64,000 nucleotides of DNA from Hallerella sp963652365 (GTDB lineage: Bacteria > Fibrobacterota > Fibrobacteria > Fibrobacterales > Fibrobacteraceae). The notes beneath the pieces were generated by a model, which saw nothing but the letters and a program-made list of their open reading frames with translations, was not told the DNA's origin and did no database searches. Made by a program: the position numbers and the translations under genes. The DNA is taken from NCBI GenBank assembly GCA_963652365.1, contig CAVJTH010000010.1, forward strand, positions 11,637 to 75,636, read 5' to 3'. This document shows positions 40,786 to 49,796 of this stretch, piece by piece; positions within the stretch are counted from its first letter, which is position 1, and each line of letters opens with the position of its first letter.

Positions 40786-41568
40786 ATGAACGTCTTGTTT
40801 ACGCCGCTCCGTTGCCTGGGTCAAATCGTCGTTTCCGGAATTTCGAGCGTGGGCGAACTGTTTTGCATCCTCTATTTCACGATTCGCCAGGTTCCGTATG
40901 TCTTCCGGAACTGGAATCTTGTCCTCAAGCAAATGGTTTCGATCGGCGTCTCGTCGGTTCCGCTTCTTTTCGTCACGTCCATTTTTACGGGAATGGTGGC
41001 GACCGTACAGGCGTCCTTCCAGTTTCGCGGGCTTGTCGCCGACAAGTGGGTGGGAACCGCCGCCTGCAAGATGGTCCTGATCGAATTGGGGCCTCTTCTT
41101 GCCGCTCTGGTCCTTGCCGGGCGCGTCGGCAGCGCGCTTGCCGCGGAAATCGCTTCGATGAGAGAAAAGGAAGAACTCGATGCGCACGAGGTTCTGGACC
41201 TGAATCCGTATCGCTATCTCGCGATGCCCCGTTTTGTCGCCTTCTTTTCCATGGTGCCGTGTCTCACGATCATTTCGAACTGTCTTGCGCTCATCGGAGG
41301 CTGGATTGTCGCCGTGCTCGCCCTGGACATTTCGTCATACACGTTCTACACGGGAATGCAATACCTGTTCAATCCCAGGGATCTTTTTGGCGGCGTGCTC
41401 AAGTCCTTCGTTTTCGGAATCGTCATCTTTCTGCTCGGCTGGTTTCACGGGATGAATGCCGCTCCCGGGGCAAAGGGCGTCGGTCTGGCGACAAAGGATT
41501 CTGTGGTTTCCTGTTGCCTGATGATCCTGATCCTGGACCTTGCGACAGACGCGGTTCTCTTCCAGTAG
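40786..41568 (+). CDS. mlaE: MlaE-type ABC permease
   Basis: This 260-residue inner-membrane permease has the hallmark ELGPLLAALVLAGRVGSALAAEIASM segment and the short DALEVN-like sequence EELDAHEVLDLNPYRYLAMPRF. It belongs to retrograde phospholipid transport (Mla) or related MCE systems. Its ATPase follows at once, but no MlaD/MCE protein follows in the window. Confidence 0.9.
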   Translation: MNVLFTPLRCLGQIVVSGISSVGELFCILYFTIRQVPYVFRNWNLVLKQMVSIGVSSVPLLFVTSIFTGMVATVQASFQFRGLVADKWVGTAACKMVLIELGPLLAALVLAGRVGSALAAEIASMREKEELDAHEVLDLNPYRYLAMPRFVAFFSMVPCLTIISNCLALIGGWIVAVLALDISSYTFYTGMQYLFNPRDLFGGVLKSFVFGIVIFLLGWFHGMNAAPGAKGVGLATKDSVVSCCLMILILDLATDAVLFQ

Positions 41569-41576
41569 GTTACTTT

Positions 41577-42374
41577 ATGCCAAATGTAGCGATCGATCCA
41601 AGCGACATCATGATTCAGCTTCGTGGCCTGAAAAAGAATTTCGGTGCGCAGATGGTTCTCGCGGACGTGAACCTCGATATCCGCCGCGGAGAAACGATGG
41701 TGATCATCGGGCAGTCGGGCGGTGGAAAGTCGGTTATCCTGAAGCACATGATCGGGCTTTTGCAACCTGATGACGGCGAAGTGGTCGTCGATGGAGTCAC
41801 CATCAGCACGTCTCGCTCTTTCGATACGCGAACCATTCGCAAGAAGATGGGAATGCTTTTTCAGAGTGGCGCGCTTTTCGACAGCATGGATACAGGCGAA
41901 AATATCGCGTTTGCCCTTCGCGAACATCACCCCGAGCTTTCCGAGAAAGAGGTGCAGGACGTGGTGACGGAAAAGCTCAAGCTGATAAATCTCGTCCCGG
42001 AATTTCGGACAAAGATGCCGAGTGAACTTTCGGGGGGAATGCGCAAGCGGGTCGCTTTGGCACGGGCGATTGCCCTGAATCCGGAAATCCTTCTCTACGA
42101 CGAACCGACGACGGGTCTCGATCCGATTACGAGCGATGTCATCAACGACCTCATCCTCGACATGCAGAAAAAGCTCGGAGTGACGTCGGTCGTGGTGACG
42201 CATGACATGGTGAGCGCCTTCAAGGTCGCGGACCGCATCGCGATGCTTTACAAGGGCCGGATCATCGAAGTGGGAACCGTCGAGGAAATCAAGAATACGA
42301 CAAACCCGTTCGTGAAGCAGTTCATCACGGGAAAGCGCAAGATCAATCCGGAAGAGAACATGTCCAGAGCTTAG
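41577..42374 (+). CDS. mlaF: MlaF-type ABC ATPase
   Basis: This 265-residue ATPase has Walker A GQSGGGKSVILKHM, signature LSGGMRKRVALARAI, Walker B ILLYDEPTTGLDP and H-loop VTHD. The MlaF relationship is supported by the adjoining MlaE. The start at 41577 is 8 bp after the permease stop; the longer frame upstream is a shadow. It is followed by repeat island B. Confidence 0.92.
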   Translation: MPNVAIDPSDIMIQLRGLKKNFGAQMVLADVNLDIRRGETMVIIGQSGGGKSVILKHMIGLLQPDDGEVVVDGVTISTSRSFDTRTIRKKMGMLFQSGALFDSMDTGENIAFALREHHPELSEKEVQDVVTEKLKLINLVPEFRTKMPSELSGGMRKRVALARAIALNPEILLYDEPTTGLDPITSDVINDLILDMQKKLGVTSVVVTHDMVSAFKVADRIAMLYKGRIIEVGTVEEIKNTTNPFVKQFITGKRKINPEENMSRA

Positions 42375-42945
42375 TTCAGAATTTAGTCCAGAGTGCTTGG
42401 TGGATAGTGATTGGTGCTTAGCTTTGCAGAGCGAGCCGTTACTTTCTGCCGAAAGGCTTTTGGCGTTGCACGTCTAGGCTTTTTCGCGAAGCGAACTCTT
42501 TTCCGCCTGGCGGCGGAGGTTGACGCCTACCCGGCGTTCAGAGCTTAGTGGATAGTGATTAGTGCATAGAATTCACAGCGGTCCGCTTTGCGTTAGAACC
42601 TAAATGTCCACAGAACTCCACTCTCCACTCTTCACACTCAACTCTTAACTAAGTTCTCAGCTCTAAGTTCTGACTCCCCCTTCCTTGCATCCACCCCCTC
42701 GGCCACGCTTTTTAGAACAGCGGACGTTTAGATTTAGGGAACAGGGAGTATTTGCGGACATCTAAACTTTTGGAAACAGGTTGGCGAGCTTGTCAAGCAA
42801 AACACACAACTCCAAGTTCCGCTTAAGCAGAACTTAGATGTCTGCATAACTCCACTCTTCACTCTCAACACTCAACTGATTCCTGATTCCTGTTTCCTCT
42901 CTACTATCCACTATCCACTAATATCTAATCTCTAGGCTCTGACAT
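42375..42945 (+). repeat. Mosaic intergenic repeat island B
   Basis: This 570-bp noncoding stretch carries units seen in the other islands, in both orientations. Direct cores are at 42719-42737 and 42753-42773; reversed cores are at 42591-42616 and 42824-42850. A TTGCACGTCTAGGCTTTTT unit (42466-42484) leads into two hairpins, TTCGC-GAA-GCGAA (42483-42495) and CCGCC-T-GGCGG (42503-42513). Units such as AGAGCTTAG and CACTATCCACTA are repeated. No gene is seen. Confidence 0.85.
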
Positions 42946-42996
42946 CCCGGAATATTTTTTTAAATTGTCTGCAACAGGAATCGAGGTCTTTCGAAA

Positions 42997-43770
42997 ATGA
43001 AAAAGAAATGGATTTTAGCAGAAATCGCCTTTGCCCTGGGATGCTTGGTCGCTTGCGGCGATGGCGACGTTTCAAAGCCGACCAGCGAAGATGAATCCCT
43101 GTATTACTTGCAGGATGCGGATTACTATGCCGGTTTGATGAGCTCCGCGATGGAAGCTTGCAAAAGCGATCCGACCTGTGCGGGAAAGATCGGCGGCAGC
43201 GAAAGTTCGAGTTCAAGCGAAGCGTCCAGCAGTTCGTTCGTGTCGGAGTCCAGTTCGCAAGGCGGTTCGAGCCTCGCGGAATCGAGTTCGTCGGAGATTC
43301 TTTCGAGTAGCGCTGCGATGTCTTCCAGCTCATCGGAATCCAGCAGTTCCGCTGCGGCATCGAGCTCTTCGGAAGCGGCGTCGAGCTCTTCGGAAGCGTC
43401 ATCGAGCTCGTCGGAAGCGGCGTCGAGCTCTTCGGAAGCGGCGTCGAGCTCTTCGGAAGCGGCGTCGAGCTCTTCGGAAGAAGCTTCCAGCTCTTCGGGT
43501 TCGGAGATTGTCTATACGGACAAGACTTTGGATTACGGCAACGAGGAAGTCGAAATTTCTGCCGGAGCCTATCATATCTATTCGACGAACCAGTGGTCGG
43601 GCGTCTTGCGCTGCAAGGCGAATGTCGAAACGGAGGTGCTTGTCGAGGGTAAGTCGGTGACGATTGGAACATCCTTGAATAGCGTTGATGGGGCGAATCC
43701 GCGGACGAATGTCTATGTAACCTTGATCGTTCCGGAAAATAAGTCCATCTTCTGCAAGGCAGAATGGTAA
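42997..43770 (+). CDS. Poly-Ser lipoprotein (family 1)
   Basis: This 257-residue protein has a lipoprotein signal ending CLVAC (Cys20). A short conserved head follows, GDGDVSKPTSEDE to DYYAGLMSSAMEACKSDPTCAGKIGG, shared with the next gene. A linker of about 90 residues is almost pure Ser/Glu/Ala. The C-terminal domain of about 85 residues has two Cys and ends KAEW. Function unknown; it should be displayed on the outer membrane. GAGG precedes the ATG. Repeat island B lies upstream. Confidence 0.8.
   Translation: MKKKWILAEIAFALGCLVACGDGDVSKPTSEDESLYYLQDADYYAGLMSSAMEACKSDPTCAGKIGGSESSSSSEASSSSFVSESSSQGGSSLAESSSSEILSSSAAMSSSSSESSSSAAASSSSEAASSSSEASSSSSEAASSSSEAASSSSEAASSSSEEASSSSGSEIVYTDKTLDYGNEEVEISAGAYHIYSTNQWSGVLRCKANVETEVLVEGKSVTIGTSLNSVDGANPRTNVYVTLIVPENKSIFCKAEW
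43370..43492 (+). repeat. Coding 21-bp tandem repeat (SSSSEAA units)
   Basis: A unit close to GCGGCGTCGAGCTCTTCGGAA, encoding AASSSSE, repeats about five to six times with few changes in the linker of the lipoprotein at 42997. Such near-identical units can vary in copy number. Confidence 0.8.
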
Positions 43771-43787
43771 TTTTTGGCAATGCTCCC

Positions 43788-43820
43788 GAGACCCTGAAAA
43801 ACGGGTCTCTTTTTTTTTTG
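43788..43820 (+). terminator. Intrinsic terminator
   Basis: GAGACCC (43788-43794) pairs with GGGTCTC (43803-43809) around an 8-nt loop, and is followed by ten T. Confidence 0.92.
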
Positions 43821-43872
43821 TAAAAATAAATTTACGAGTTTATCGAAAGCCCTGAGTTTTTGCGCGGGGCTG

Positions 43873-43901
43873 TTGCGCTTTCGGAATAAAAAAGGTAAAT
43901 T
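43873..43901 (+). promoter_or_regulatory. Promoter TTGCGC-N17-TAAATT
   Basis: TTGCGC (43873-43878) and TAAATT (43896-43901) are separated by 17 bp, upstream of the second poly-Ser lipoprotein. Confidence 0.6.
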
Positions 43902-43960
43902 CTCTCTGTATTTCGGCAAATTCTAAAGTTAGAGCTTGCCACAAGAAAGAGGCCTTTCTG

Positions 43961-45172
43961 ATGAAAAAAAGATATTTAGGAATCGCTCTGGCTACGCTTG
44001 TCGGTGGAGCCTTTGTCGCCTGTGGCAGCGGGGATGTTTCGAAACCGACGGGCGAAGATGAAGGAAATACCGTGATCTTCGATAGTTCGTACTACGCGAA
44101 CCGTCTTGACGATGCGACGAAGGCATGCGAGCTGGATCCTGCCTGTGCGGCCAAGATGAACGGCGTCTCGTCGGTTGCAGCGGCTTCTTCGAGTTCGTCG
44201 GAAATCATCGAACCGGATTCCTCCCCGGCGAGTTCCTCGGCAACGACTCCTGTGCCGGTGAGCAGTTCCACGCTGATCAACTTTTCGAGCGCGAGCGTCC
44301 CGACGAGTTCCGCGACCATCGGGGGCAGTTCTTCGTCGATTGTCTCTGACGGGACGGTGAACGGAACCTGTGCGCCTGCATCGTCTCCGATTGAAAAGGG
44401 AGCCTCGGCCACATGGAAGTTTACGGTCGATCCGAACTTAGGCTTGAATGTCGTGATGAAAACTTCGAGCGTTTCATACGAATGGACAATGCCCAACGCT
44501 TCGGAAACTTCTGCTTCGGGAATTGGCTTGAAGGAAGTTTCTGCAACCTATGCGTCTTCGGGTGATTTCTTGGCAACGCTTGTTGTCGATGGCAATACGG
44601 TCCAATGTTCTCCGCTGCACGTGAACGGCGCGAAGATCTCCGGTTGCGAATGCGTCGCGGATGCTTCGACGGTCGATGTGGCGAGCGGCTCGGCGACTGC
44701 GACATGGACGGTTTCCGGTTGCACGACCGACGCGACGATTACCGGCTATACCTGGGCCGACGCGACCGGTTCGGGAATTTCGGCAACGGCGACGCTCTCG
44801 AAGAAGGGCGAATCGATCGCTCCGACCGTGACGGTCAAGAACGACGACAACACGGAACTGGCGGTCACCTGTCCCGCGGTCAAAGCCACGGATTCCAGCG
44901 CACCGGAGTATGAGATTGATAAAACAGGAGTTTCAATTCCAAGCGGAAGTTGTGGAACTGTGACAGTTGCTGGTAATCTTAGAATAAATACGGCCGGATG
45001 GCAGGCTACCGATTGTAGCATAGTCTTGACTATCGGCAGCAATCAACAGGAAAAAACTTTTACAAACTGCAATTTTAGTAATGAACTTCCCACAGCAGTA
45101 AAGGTTGGTGATCAAGCATGTGTAGAAATTACAGGTGCGGAATCTGTTAAGGTTGTTATAACTGAGTGGTAA
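43961..45172 (+). CDS. Poly-Ser lipoprotein (family 1, larger paralogue)
   Basis: This 403-residue lipoprotein has a signal ending FVAC (Cys21). The head GSGDVSKPTGEDE to SSYYANRLDDATKACELDPACAAKMNG is shared with the previous gene. A shorter Ser-rich linker precedes two Ig-like or beta-sandwich regions with Cys pairs (about 120-300). The C-terminal domain ends VVITEW and resembles the KAEW end of the neighbour. From about 44910 to the stop the DNA becomes clearly AT-rich, unlike the rest of the gene. A mosaic origin is likely. Confidence 0.8.
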   Translation: MKKRYLGIALATLVGGAFVACGSGDVSKPTGEDEGNTVIFDSSYYANRLDDATKACELDPACAAKMNGVSSVAAASSSSSEIIEPDSSPASSSATTPVPVSSSTLINFSSASVPTSSATIGGSSSSIVSDGTVNGTCAPASSPIEKGASATWKFTVDPNLGLNVVMKTSSVSYEWTMPNASETSASGIGLKEVSATYASSGDFLATLVVDGNTVQCSPLHVNGAKISGCECVADASTVDVASGSATATWTVSGCTTDATITGYTWADATGSGISATATLSKKGESIAPTVTVKNDDNTELAVTCPAVKATDSSAPEYEIDKTGVSIPSGSCGTVTVAGNLRINTAGWQATDCSIVLTIGSNQQEKTFTNCNFSNELPTAVKVGDQACVEITGAESVKVVITEW

Positions 45173-45199
45173 AAGAATCTAAGTCTATTTTTTAATTTT

Positions 45200-45224
45200 C
45201 GCCCTTCTTCGGAGGGGCGTTTTT
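45200..45224 (+). terminator. Intrinsic terminator with UUCG tetraloop
   Basis: CGCCCTTC (45200-45207) pairs with GAGGGGCG (45212-45219) around TTCG, and is followed by a T run. Confidence 0.92.
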
Positions 45225-45234
45225 GCTTGTTGCC

Positions 45235-45480
45235 AGAAAGAGGAAACAGGAATCAATTGAGTGTGAAGTGTTGAGAGTGGAGTGTGGAGTTTCTCGGACA
45301 TTTAGGTTCTAACGTGAGTCAGAACTTAGAACTGAGAACTTAGTTGAGAGTTGAGTGTGAAGAGTTGAGTGTGGAGTTCTGCGAACATCTAGGTTCTAGC
45401 GTGAAAAGTTCGCTGGGATTTCTAAGTTCTAAGCTCTCTCTACTAAGCTCTGAACAAGCCCCTCGCCGGGTAGGCGCCTA
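45235..45480 (+). repeat. Mosaic intergenic repeat island C
   Basis: The unit order GAAACAGGAATCAATTGAGTGTG, GAGAGTGGAGTGTGGAG, then core CGGACATTTAGGTTCTAACG (45295-45314) recurs, with a second core GCGAACATCTAGGTTCTAGCG (45381-45401). The end (CTAAGCTCTGAAC, GCCGGGTAGGCG) is the reverse complement of a unit in island B. Noncoding. Confidence 0.85.
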
Positions 45481-45481
45481 T

Positions 45482-47641
45482 TCACAAAAATTCAAACAGG
45501 ATAATCCCGGGAACCTTTCCCGTCCCGAGCCATGATTCCAGGTATTCTTCGAGCGGGTGGTCGAGGACCTTGCCGAACTTGAAGGAGGCATCCCGCAGAA
45601 CGGGCTTCTGGCCTTTGTCCAAAAGCAGAAATCCGACATGGAACGTGTCGATGATCTTCAGTCGGCTGACAAATCCTACGCCGCGTACCGTGCTTTCTCC
45701 TTGCCACGGGCTTTTCGAAAATTCGATCGCTCTTTCTAGCGGAAGATAGCGGAGGTAGAGGTTCGGGTCGTTTTCGGAATGGGAAATCCCCTTGTCGCGA
45801 AAAAACTTCTTCTTGGGAAGCGTCCGCGTTTCCGCCGTGTCGTTCGGCAAAAAGACTTGCCGGGCAAAGATTCCCTCGCCGAGCCAGTCTTCGACAAAGT
45901 AATGCTTGCGAAACCTGTATGCGATCTTCCCGTCGAAGTAGCGGATTCTTTGCAGAGTCCCGAAGAGGCTGTCGAGCGTTGCGCTCCTGGATAGCGCAAG
46001 AACGTGTTCGATGAACGTCACGCAGTCGAGCGAATCCGTGTTCACGAGCGGCTTCGGTTCGAGCGTGTCGAGGTAGCCTTCGCCGGTCGGGCCTAGAAGG
46101 TAGGGCTTTCCCAAAAATTGCCCGGAAAAGAATCGAATCCGGTTGGAAAGCCCGCTGACGGATGCGCCTTGCAGGTAGAGTTCCCGCATTCGCAACAGCG
46201 AAGCGTAGCCGTTGTTCGCCGCGCGATAGATGCAGGACCAGATGGAATCCAGAGCGTCCTTGCTCTTGCCGTCCGGGATTTTTCCCGTTTCGTTTAGGTA
46301 GGTCGCGATCGCGAGCGTGTCGCCGTCGATTGTGGGCATGTAGCCGACCAGTCCGTGGGTCTCGTTGATGAATCCCGTCTTGAAGCGGATTCTCCAGGCG
46401 TATTCCAGATTCTGCATCCGCTTGTAGCCGCTGCCGATTCCCGGTCCCGCGAAGCTTTGGATGTAGAACTTTCCCTTGGGATGATGCGCCATCTTGGCGA
46501 GGAGTTCCGTTTTCGCCGAGGGCTTTACCTTGTTTTGGGGAGAAAGTCCGCTGCCGTCAAGGACCTGGAAGCCTTCCGGGGAAATTCCAAGCCTCTGCAG
46601 AAATTCGCGCTCGGCTCTTTTGCCGTTTTCCACGTTGCCGTCCTGGAACTTTTTCGCGGCGAGATTTCGGAAAAGCGCTTCGGCGTGGAGATTCTGGCTT
46701 CGCTGGTTGATTTCGTCGAGCAGGCTGAGGAGCGGCGCACCGGAAACATCGAACGCGTAAAGGGGAAGTCCGCTTTGCGCCAGGGGATTTTCCCTGTAGG
46801 CGATTCCCGCGTCCTGCAAGGCCCGGATAAACGCGACCTGGAAATATCGGTTGGGATTTCTGACGGGAATGGCGATGCCCGCTTCGCCGGCCTTTACTCC
46901 GATGGTTCCCGAAATTCGGATGACGGAAGAATCCGCGTCGAGCGAATAGACGTAGCGACGCCTCGAACCTTTTCCCGTCGTTAACTTGTTCACGATCCGA
47001 ACGTAGCCGATATCCGGTTCGACCGTGACGCTTGCCGTGTCGCCAATCTTTTCTCCCGGAGCGATTCGTACGAGCGCGCAGTTGTCGTTGAAGAGAAGCG
47101 GCGTGACTTCTGCGCCGTACCAGGCGTCGTAATAGTTGCTCCGCCAGTGTTCCGGCTTGCGCGGTCCCGAAAAGAAGGTCGTGTCGAGTTCGATCCTTGC
47201 GTCGAGCGTGTCGATGCCTTTTTGCCGGATGGAATCGGCGAGAACGCGTAGCAGGTAAAAGGGTTCCGGGTAATACCGGCCAGAGATGTTCGGGTCGCCT
47301 TCGCCTCTCAGACGGAGAATGCCGTGAAAGGTTTTCCCGGAAACGCTTCCTTCGAGAAAGAGCTTTGTCCGTGGGCTGTAATCCAGAGGAAATTCGTCGA
47401 GTGCCGTTGCCGTCGTAAGCGTCTTGAGCGTGCTTGCCGGCGTAAAGAAGGAATCCGCCTGGAATTCGGCAACTTGATTTCCCGAGCGGACGGAGCGGAT
47501 GGAAAGTCCAAACTTCGCGCCGGGAACCATGGAATCGACGATAGCCATGTAATCGCTTGGCGAAATGGTCTTTCGAGGCGTCCAGGCGAAGGCGCTCGAC
47601 AGTGCTCCCGCGGCAAGAAGGAATGCGCCGAGAACTTTCAT
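45482..47641 (-). CDS. PBP4-type D-Ala-D-Ala carboxypeptidase fused to a DUF1460 domain
   Basis: This 719-residue exported protein (signal LGAFLLAAGALSSAFAW) has an N-terminal S13 peptidase domain. It has SxxK at Ser70-Lys73 (ASTLK), SxN at Ser315-Asn317 (RSQNLH), and KTG at Lys421 (FKTGF). From about residue 490 a second domain begins; it has DCVTFIEHVLALSR (Cys540) and HVGFLLLD near the end, matching DUF1460 (NlpC/P60-like amidases). The S13 part trims the peptidoglycan stem, and the second part may cut it elsewhere. The start overlaps the aroA stop as ATGA. Confidence 0.83.
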   Translation of the reverse strand: MKVLGAFLLAAGALSSAFAWTPRKTISPSDYMAIVDSMVPGAKFGLSIRSVRSGNQVAEFQADSFFTPASTLKTLTTATALDEFPLDYSPRTKLFLEGSVSGKTFHGILRLRGEGDPNISGRYYPEPFYLLRVLADSIRQKGIDTLDARIELDTTFFSGPRKPEHWRSNYYDAWYGAEVTPLLFNDNCALVRIAPGEKIGDTASVTVEPDIGYVRIVNKLTTGKGSRRRYVYSLDADSSVIRISGTIGVKAGEAGIAIPVRNPNRYFQVAFIRALQDAGIAYRENPLAQSGLPLYAFDVSGAPLLSLLDEINQRSQNLHAEALFRNLAAKKFQDGNVENGKRAEREFLQRLGISPEGFQVLDGSGLSPQNKVKPSAKTELLAKMAHHPKGKFYIQSFAGPGIGSGYKRMQNLEYAWRIRFKTGFINETHGLVGYMPTIDGDTLAIATYLNETGKIPDGKSKDALDSIWSCIYRAANNGYASLLRMRELYLQGASVSGLSNRIRFFSGQFLGKPYLLGPTGEGYLDTLEPKPLVNTDSLDCVTFIEHVLALSRSATLDSLFGTLQRIRYFDGKIAYRFRKHYFVEDWLGEGIFARQVFLPNDTAETRTLPKKKFFRDKGISHSENDPNLYLRYLPLERAIEFSKSPWQGESTVRGVGFVSRLKIIDTFHVGFLLLDKGQKPVLRDASFKFGKVLDHPLEEYLESWLGTGKVPGIILFEFL

Positions 47642-48975
47642 CGTTCGCCTTGAATCGGAAGCGGAATGCTTGCCAGAATTTCCAGATCCTTCCAGTAGCC
47701 GGGATAGGTCTTTTCGACGCAGCGCGGATCGAGAATGCGGATGTGTCCCGATTCCGGAATGCCGAAGGCGGCAAGGCTCAGGCACATGGCCATCCGGTGA
47801 TCGTTGTAGGTTTCGAATGTCGCCGGGAGAATTTCCCTTGGCGGCGTGATCGCGAGGGAATCGTCCGTTTCCGTGACGATCGCTCCGGTCTTGCGCAGTT
47901 CGGTCGCCATCGCCTGGATACGGTCCGTTTCCTTGACCTTCCAGCTCTTGATCCCGCGAATCGAGCTTCTTCCGTCTGCGAACAGGCAGAGAACGGCGAC
48001 GGTCATCGCGGCGTCGGGAATCGCGGAAAGGTCCATGTCGATTGCCTTTAGCGGAAACGCGCCTCTGGCGCATTCGACAAAGCCGTTTCCGAAAGAAACG
48101 CTCGCTCCCATCTGTTCGAGAACATCGGTAAAATGAATGTCGCCCTGGATGCTTTTTCGGTCGATGCCGTATAGGCGAACCGGTCCGCCCGAAATGGCCG
48201 CTGCGGCAAGGGCGTATGTCGCCGAGGAGGCGTCGCCTTCGACCGTGTAGTCTCCCGGAGATTCGTAGCCCGAATTCCTGACGGTAAATTCCCGGAATTC
48301 GCGGTTTTCGACATGCGCCCCGAACGCTTCCATCATCCCGAGCGTCATCGACACGTAGGGCCTCGAAACCAGTTCTCCATCGACGACGATGTCGAGAGGC
48401 TTTTCCATGCAGGGGGCGGCGAGCAGAATCGCTGTCAGGTATTGGCTCGAAATGTTTCCGCGGATATGGAGCGTTCCGCCGGAGAGACCGCTTGCGCGCA
48501 CGGCGATCGGAGGAAATCCCGGATTTTCCAGGTAGTCGATTTGCGCGCCGACCTGCCCGAGCGCCGTGACCAGGTCGCGGATCGGACGTTCCTTCATGCG
48601 CGCGATTCCCGTAAGCGTGAACCTTCCGTGTCCAAGCGCCGCCGCCGCGGTCAGGAACCGGATGGACGTTCCCGAGTTTCCCACGAAAAGCTCGGCATCT
48701 CGCGAAGAGAACTTTCCATTGCCGGAGATGGTTGCTTCCGTGTGGTCCTCTGAAAACCGGACACCCGGGATGCCCATCTTTTCGAGCGATTCCGCCATGT
48801 AGCGCGTATCGTCGCTCCACAGGAGACGGTGCAGGCGGGTTTCGCCCGTCGCAAGCGCGGCAAGGAGCAGCGCGCGGTTCGTGATGCTTTTTGAACCCGG
48901 AACATGGATGGATCCCTGGACCTTTCGCAAGGCGGGAATGTCCAAAAAAGTTGTGCTTCGTGCGGACGATTTCAT
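47638..48975 (-). CDS. aroA: 3-phosphoshikimate 1-carboxyvinyltransferase (EPSP synthase)
   Basis: This 445-residue enzyme has PGSKSITNRALLLAALATG, GNSGTSIRFLTAAAAL, EGDASSATYALAAAA, and the C-terminal YNDHRMAMCLSLAAFG. It joins shikimate-3-phosphate and PEP in aromatic synthesis. It overlaps the PBP4-like gene by 4 bp, an odd partnership. Confidence 0.95.
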   Translation of the reverse strand: MKSSARSTTFLDIPALRKVQGSIHVPGSKSITNRALLLAALATGETRLHRLLWSDDTRYMAESLEKMGIPGVRFSEDHTEATISGNGKFSSRDAELFVGNSGTSIRFLTAAAALGHGRFTLTGIARMKERPIRDLVTALGQVGAQIDYLENPGFPPIAVRASGLSGGTLHIRGNISSQYLTAILLAAPCMEKPLDIVVDGELVSRPYVSMTLGMMEAFGAHVENREFREFTVRNSGYESPGDYTVEGDASSATYALAAAAISGGPVRLYGIDRKSIQGDIHFTDVLEQMGASVSFGNGFVECARGAFPLKAIDMDLSAIPDAAMTVAVLCLFADGRSSIRGIKSWKVKETDRIQAMATELRKTGAIVTETDDSLAITPPREILPATFETYNDHRMAMCLSLAAFGIPESGHIRILDPRCVEKTYPGYWKDLEILASIPLPIQGER

Positions 48976-49013
48976 ATTTTCAAATTTAGATTAAAAGGAA
49001 ACGAGGATTGAAA

Positions 49014-49763
49014 ATGGACAAGGAAATTAGCGAATACGTTTTTCCGGTGCGTTTTTCCGACTGCGATTCGACAAGCCGCCTGCGCGTCTCTTCCTTTTTC
49101 GACTTCATGGAAGAAACCGCGATTCTCGATGCGGAAAGGAACGGTTGCGGAATCTGGAAAATGGTCGAAAACGGCTATACGACGGTGATTTCCCGGATAA
49201 AGCTCCGGATAAGTCACGTTCCCGTCTGGGGCGAAAAGCTGCGGGTTTCGACGTGGACAAAATCCATCTACAGGCACAAGGTGGCGATTCGCGACTATTC
49301 CGTTCGGGACGAGCGGGGGAGCGTGATCGCGGAAGCGACCTCTTCGTGGCTTCTGGTGAACCTGCGGACGGGACGCGCGGAAGATCCGGAGCGCGCGCCG
49401 TTCCTTCCGACGCTCTATCCCGAAAAAAGCGCGATTTCCGAAAACCTGGAGCTCTTGCCCTTGCGGGAAAATCCCCGGATCGCGCTTTCGAAAAGGGCCA
49501 GCTATTCCGATCTGGACATGAATCGCCATGTCAACAACTGCCGCTATGCGGACTGGGTTCTCGATGCGCTTTTCCTGGATCCCGCATTCAGGAAGGCGGG
49601 AATCCGCTCCATCCAGATGAACTATCTGTCCGAGGTCTCTTCCGGCGAAGAAATCCAGCTGGTGCGCTTTGACAACTCGAATCACCACGCCTTTGTCTTT
49701 GGCGTGAACGCGCAGGATCCTTCCAAGGTGCATTTTCAGGCAAGGGTCGGTTTTTCTGCCTAG
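49014..49763 (+). CDS. Acyl-ACP thioesterase
   Basis: This 249-residue protein has two hot-dog halves. FPVRFSDCDSTSRLRVSSFFDFMEETA opens the first, and YSDLDMNRHVNNCRYADWVLDAL marks the second with the conserved Asn/His pair. This is the bacterial relative of plant FatA/FatB (Acyl-ACP_TE). It releases free fatty acids from ACP. GAGGA lies 6 bp before the ATG at 49014. Confidence 0.9.
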   Translation: MDKEISEYVFPVRFSDCDSTSRLRVSSFFDFMEETAILDAERNGCGIWKMVENGYTTVISRIKLRISHVPVWGEKLRVSTWTKSIYRHKVAIRDYSVRDERGSVIAEATSSWLLVNLRTGRAEDPERAPFLPTLYPEKSAISENLELLPLRENPRIALSKRASYSDLDMNRHVNNCRYADWVLDALFLDPAFRKAGIRSIQMNYLSEVSSGEEIQLVRFDNSNHHAFVFGVNAQDPSKVHFQARVGFSA

Positions 49764-49796
49764 ATATTCCGCTTGCATTTATGTAAGTTTGTCCGT

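Noticed and set aside
43370..43492. Possible CRISPR-like array
   Set aside because: The 21-bp units are contiguous, lack spacers and lie in frame within a Ser-rich linker.
45344..45535. 63-residue plus-strand frame across island C
   Set aside because: It is made of repeat units and runs into the end of the PBP4-DUF1460 gene on the other strand.
47642..48820. Upstream extension of the PBP4-DUF1460 reading frame to over 1,100 residues
   Set aside because: The extra part is an out-of-frame shadow of aroA; an ATG at 47641 overlaps the aroA stop and begins a proper signal peptide.
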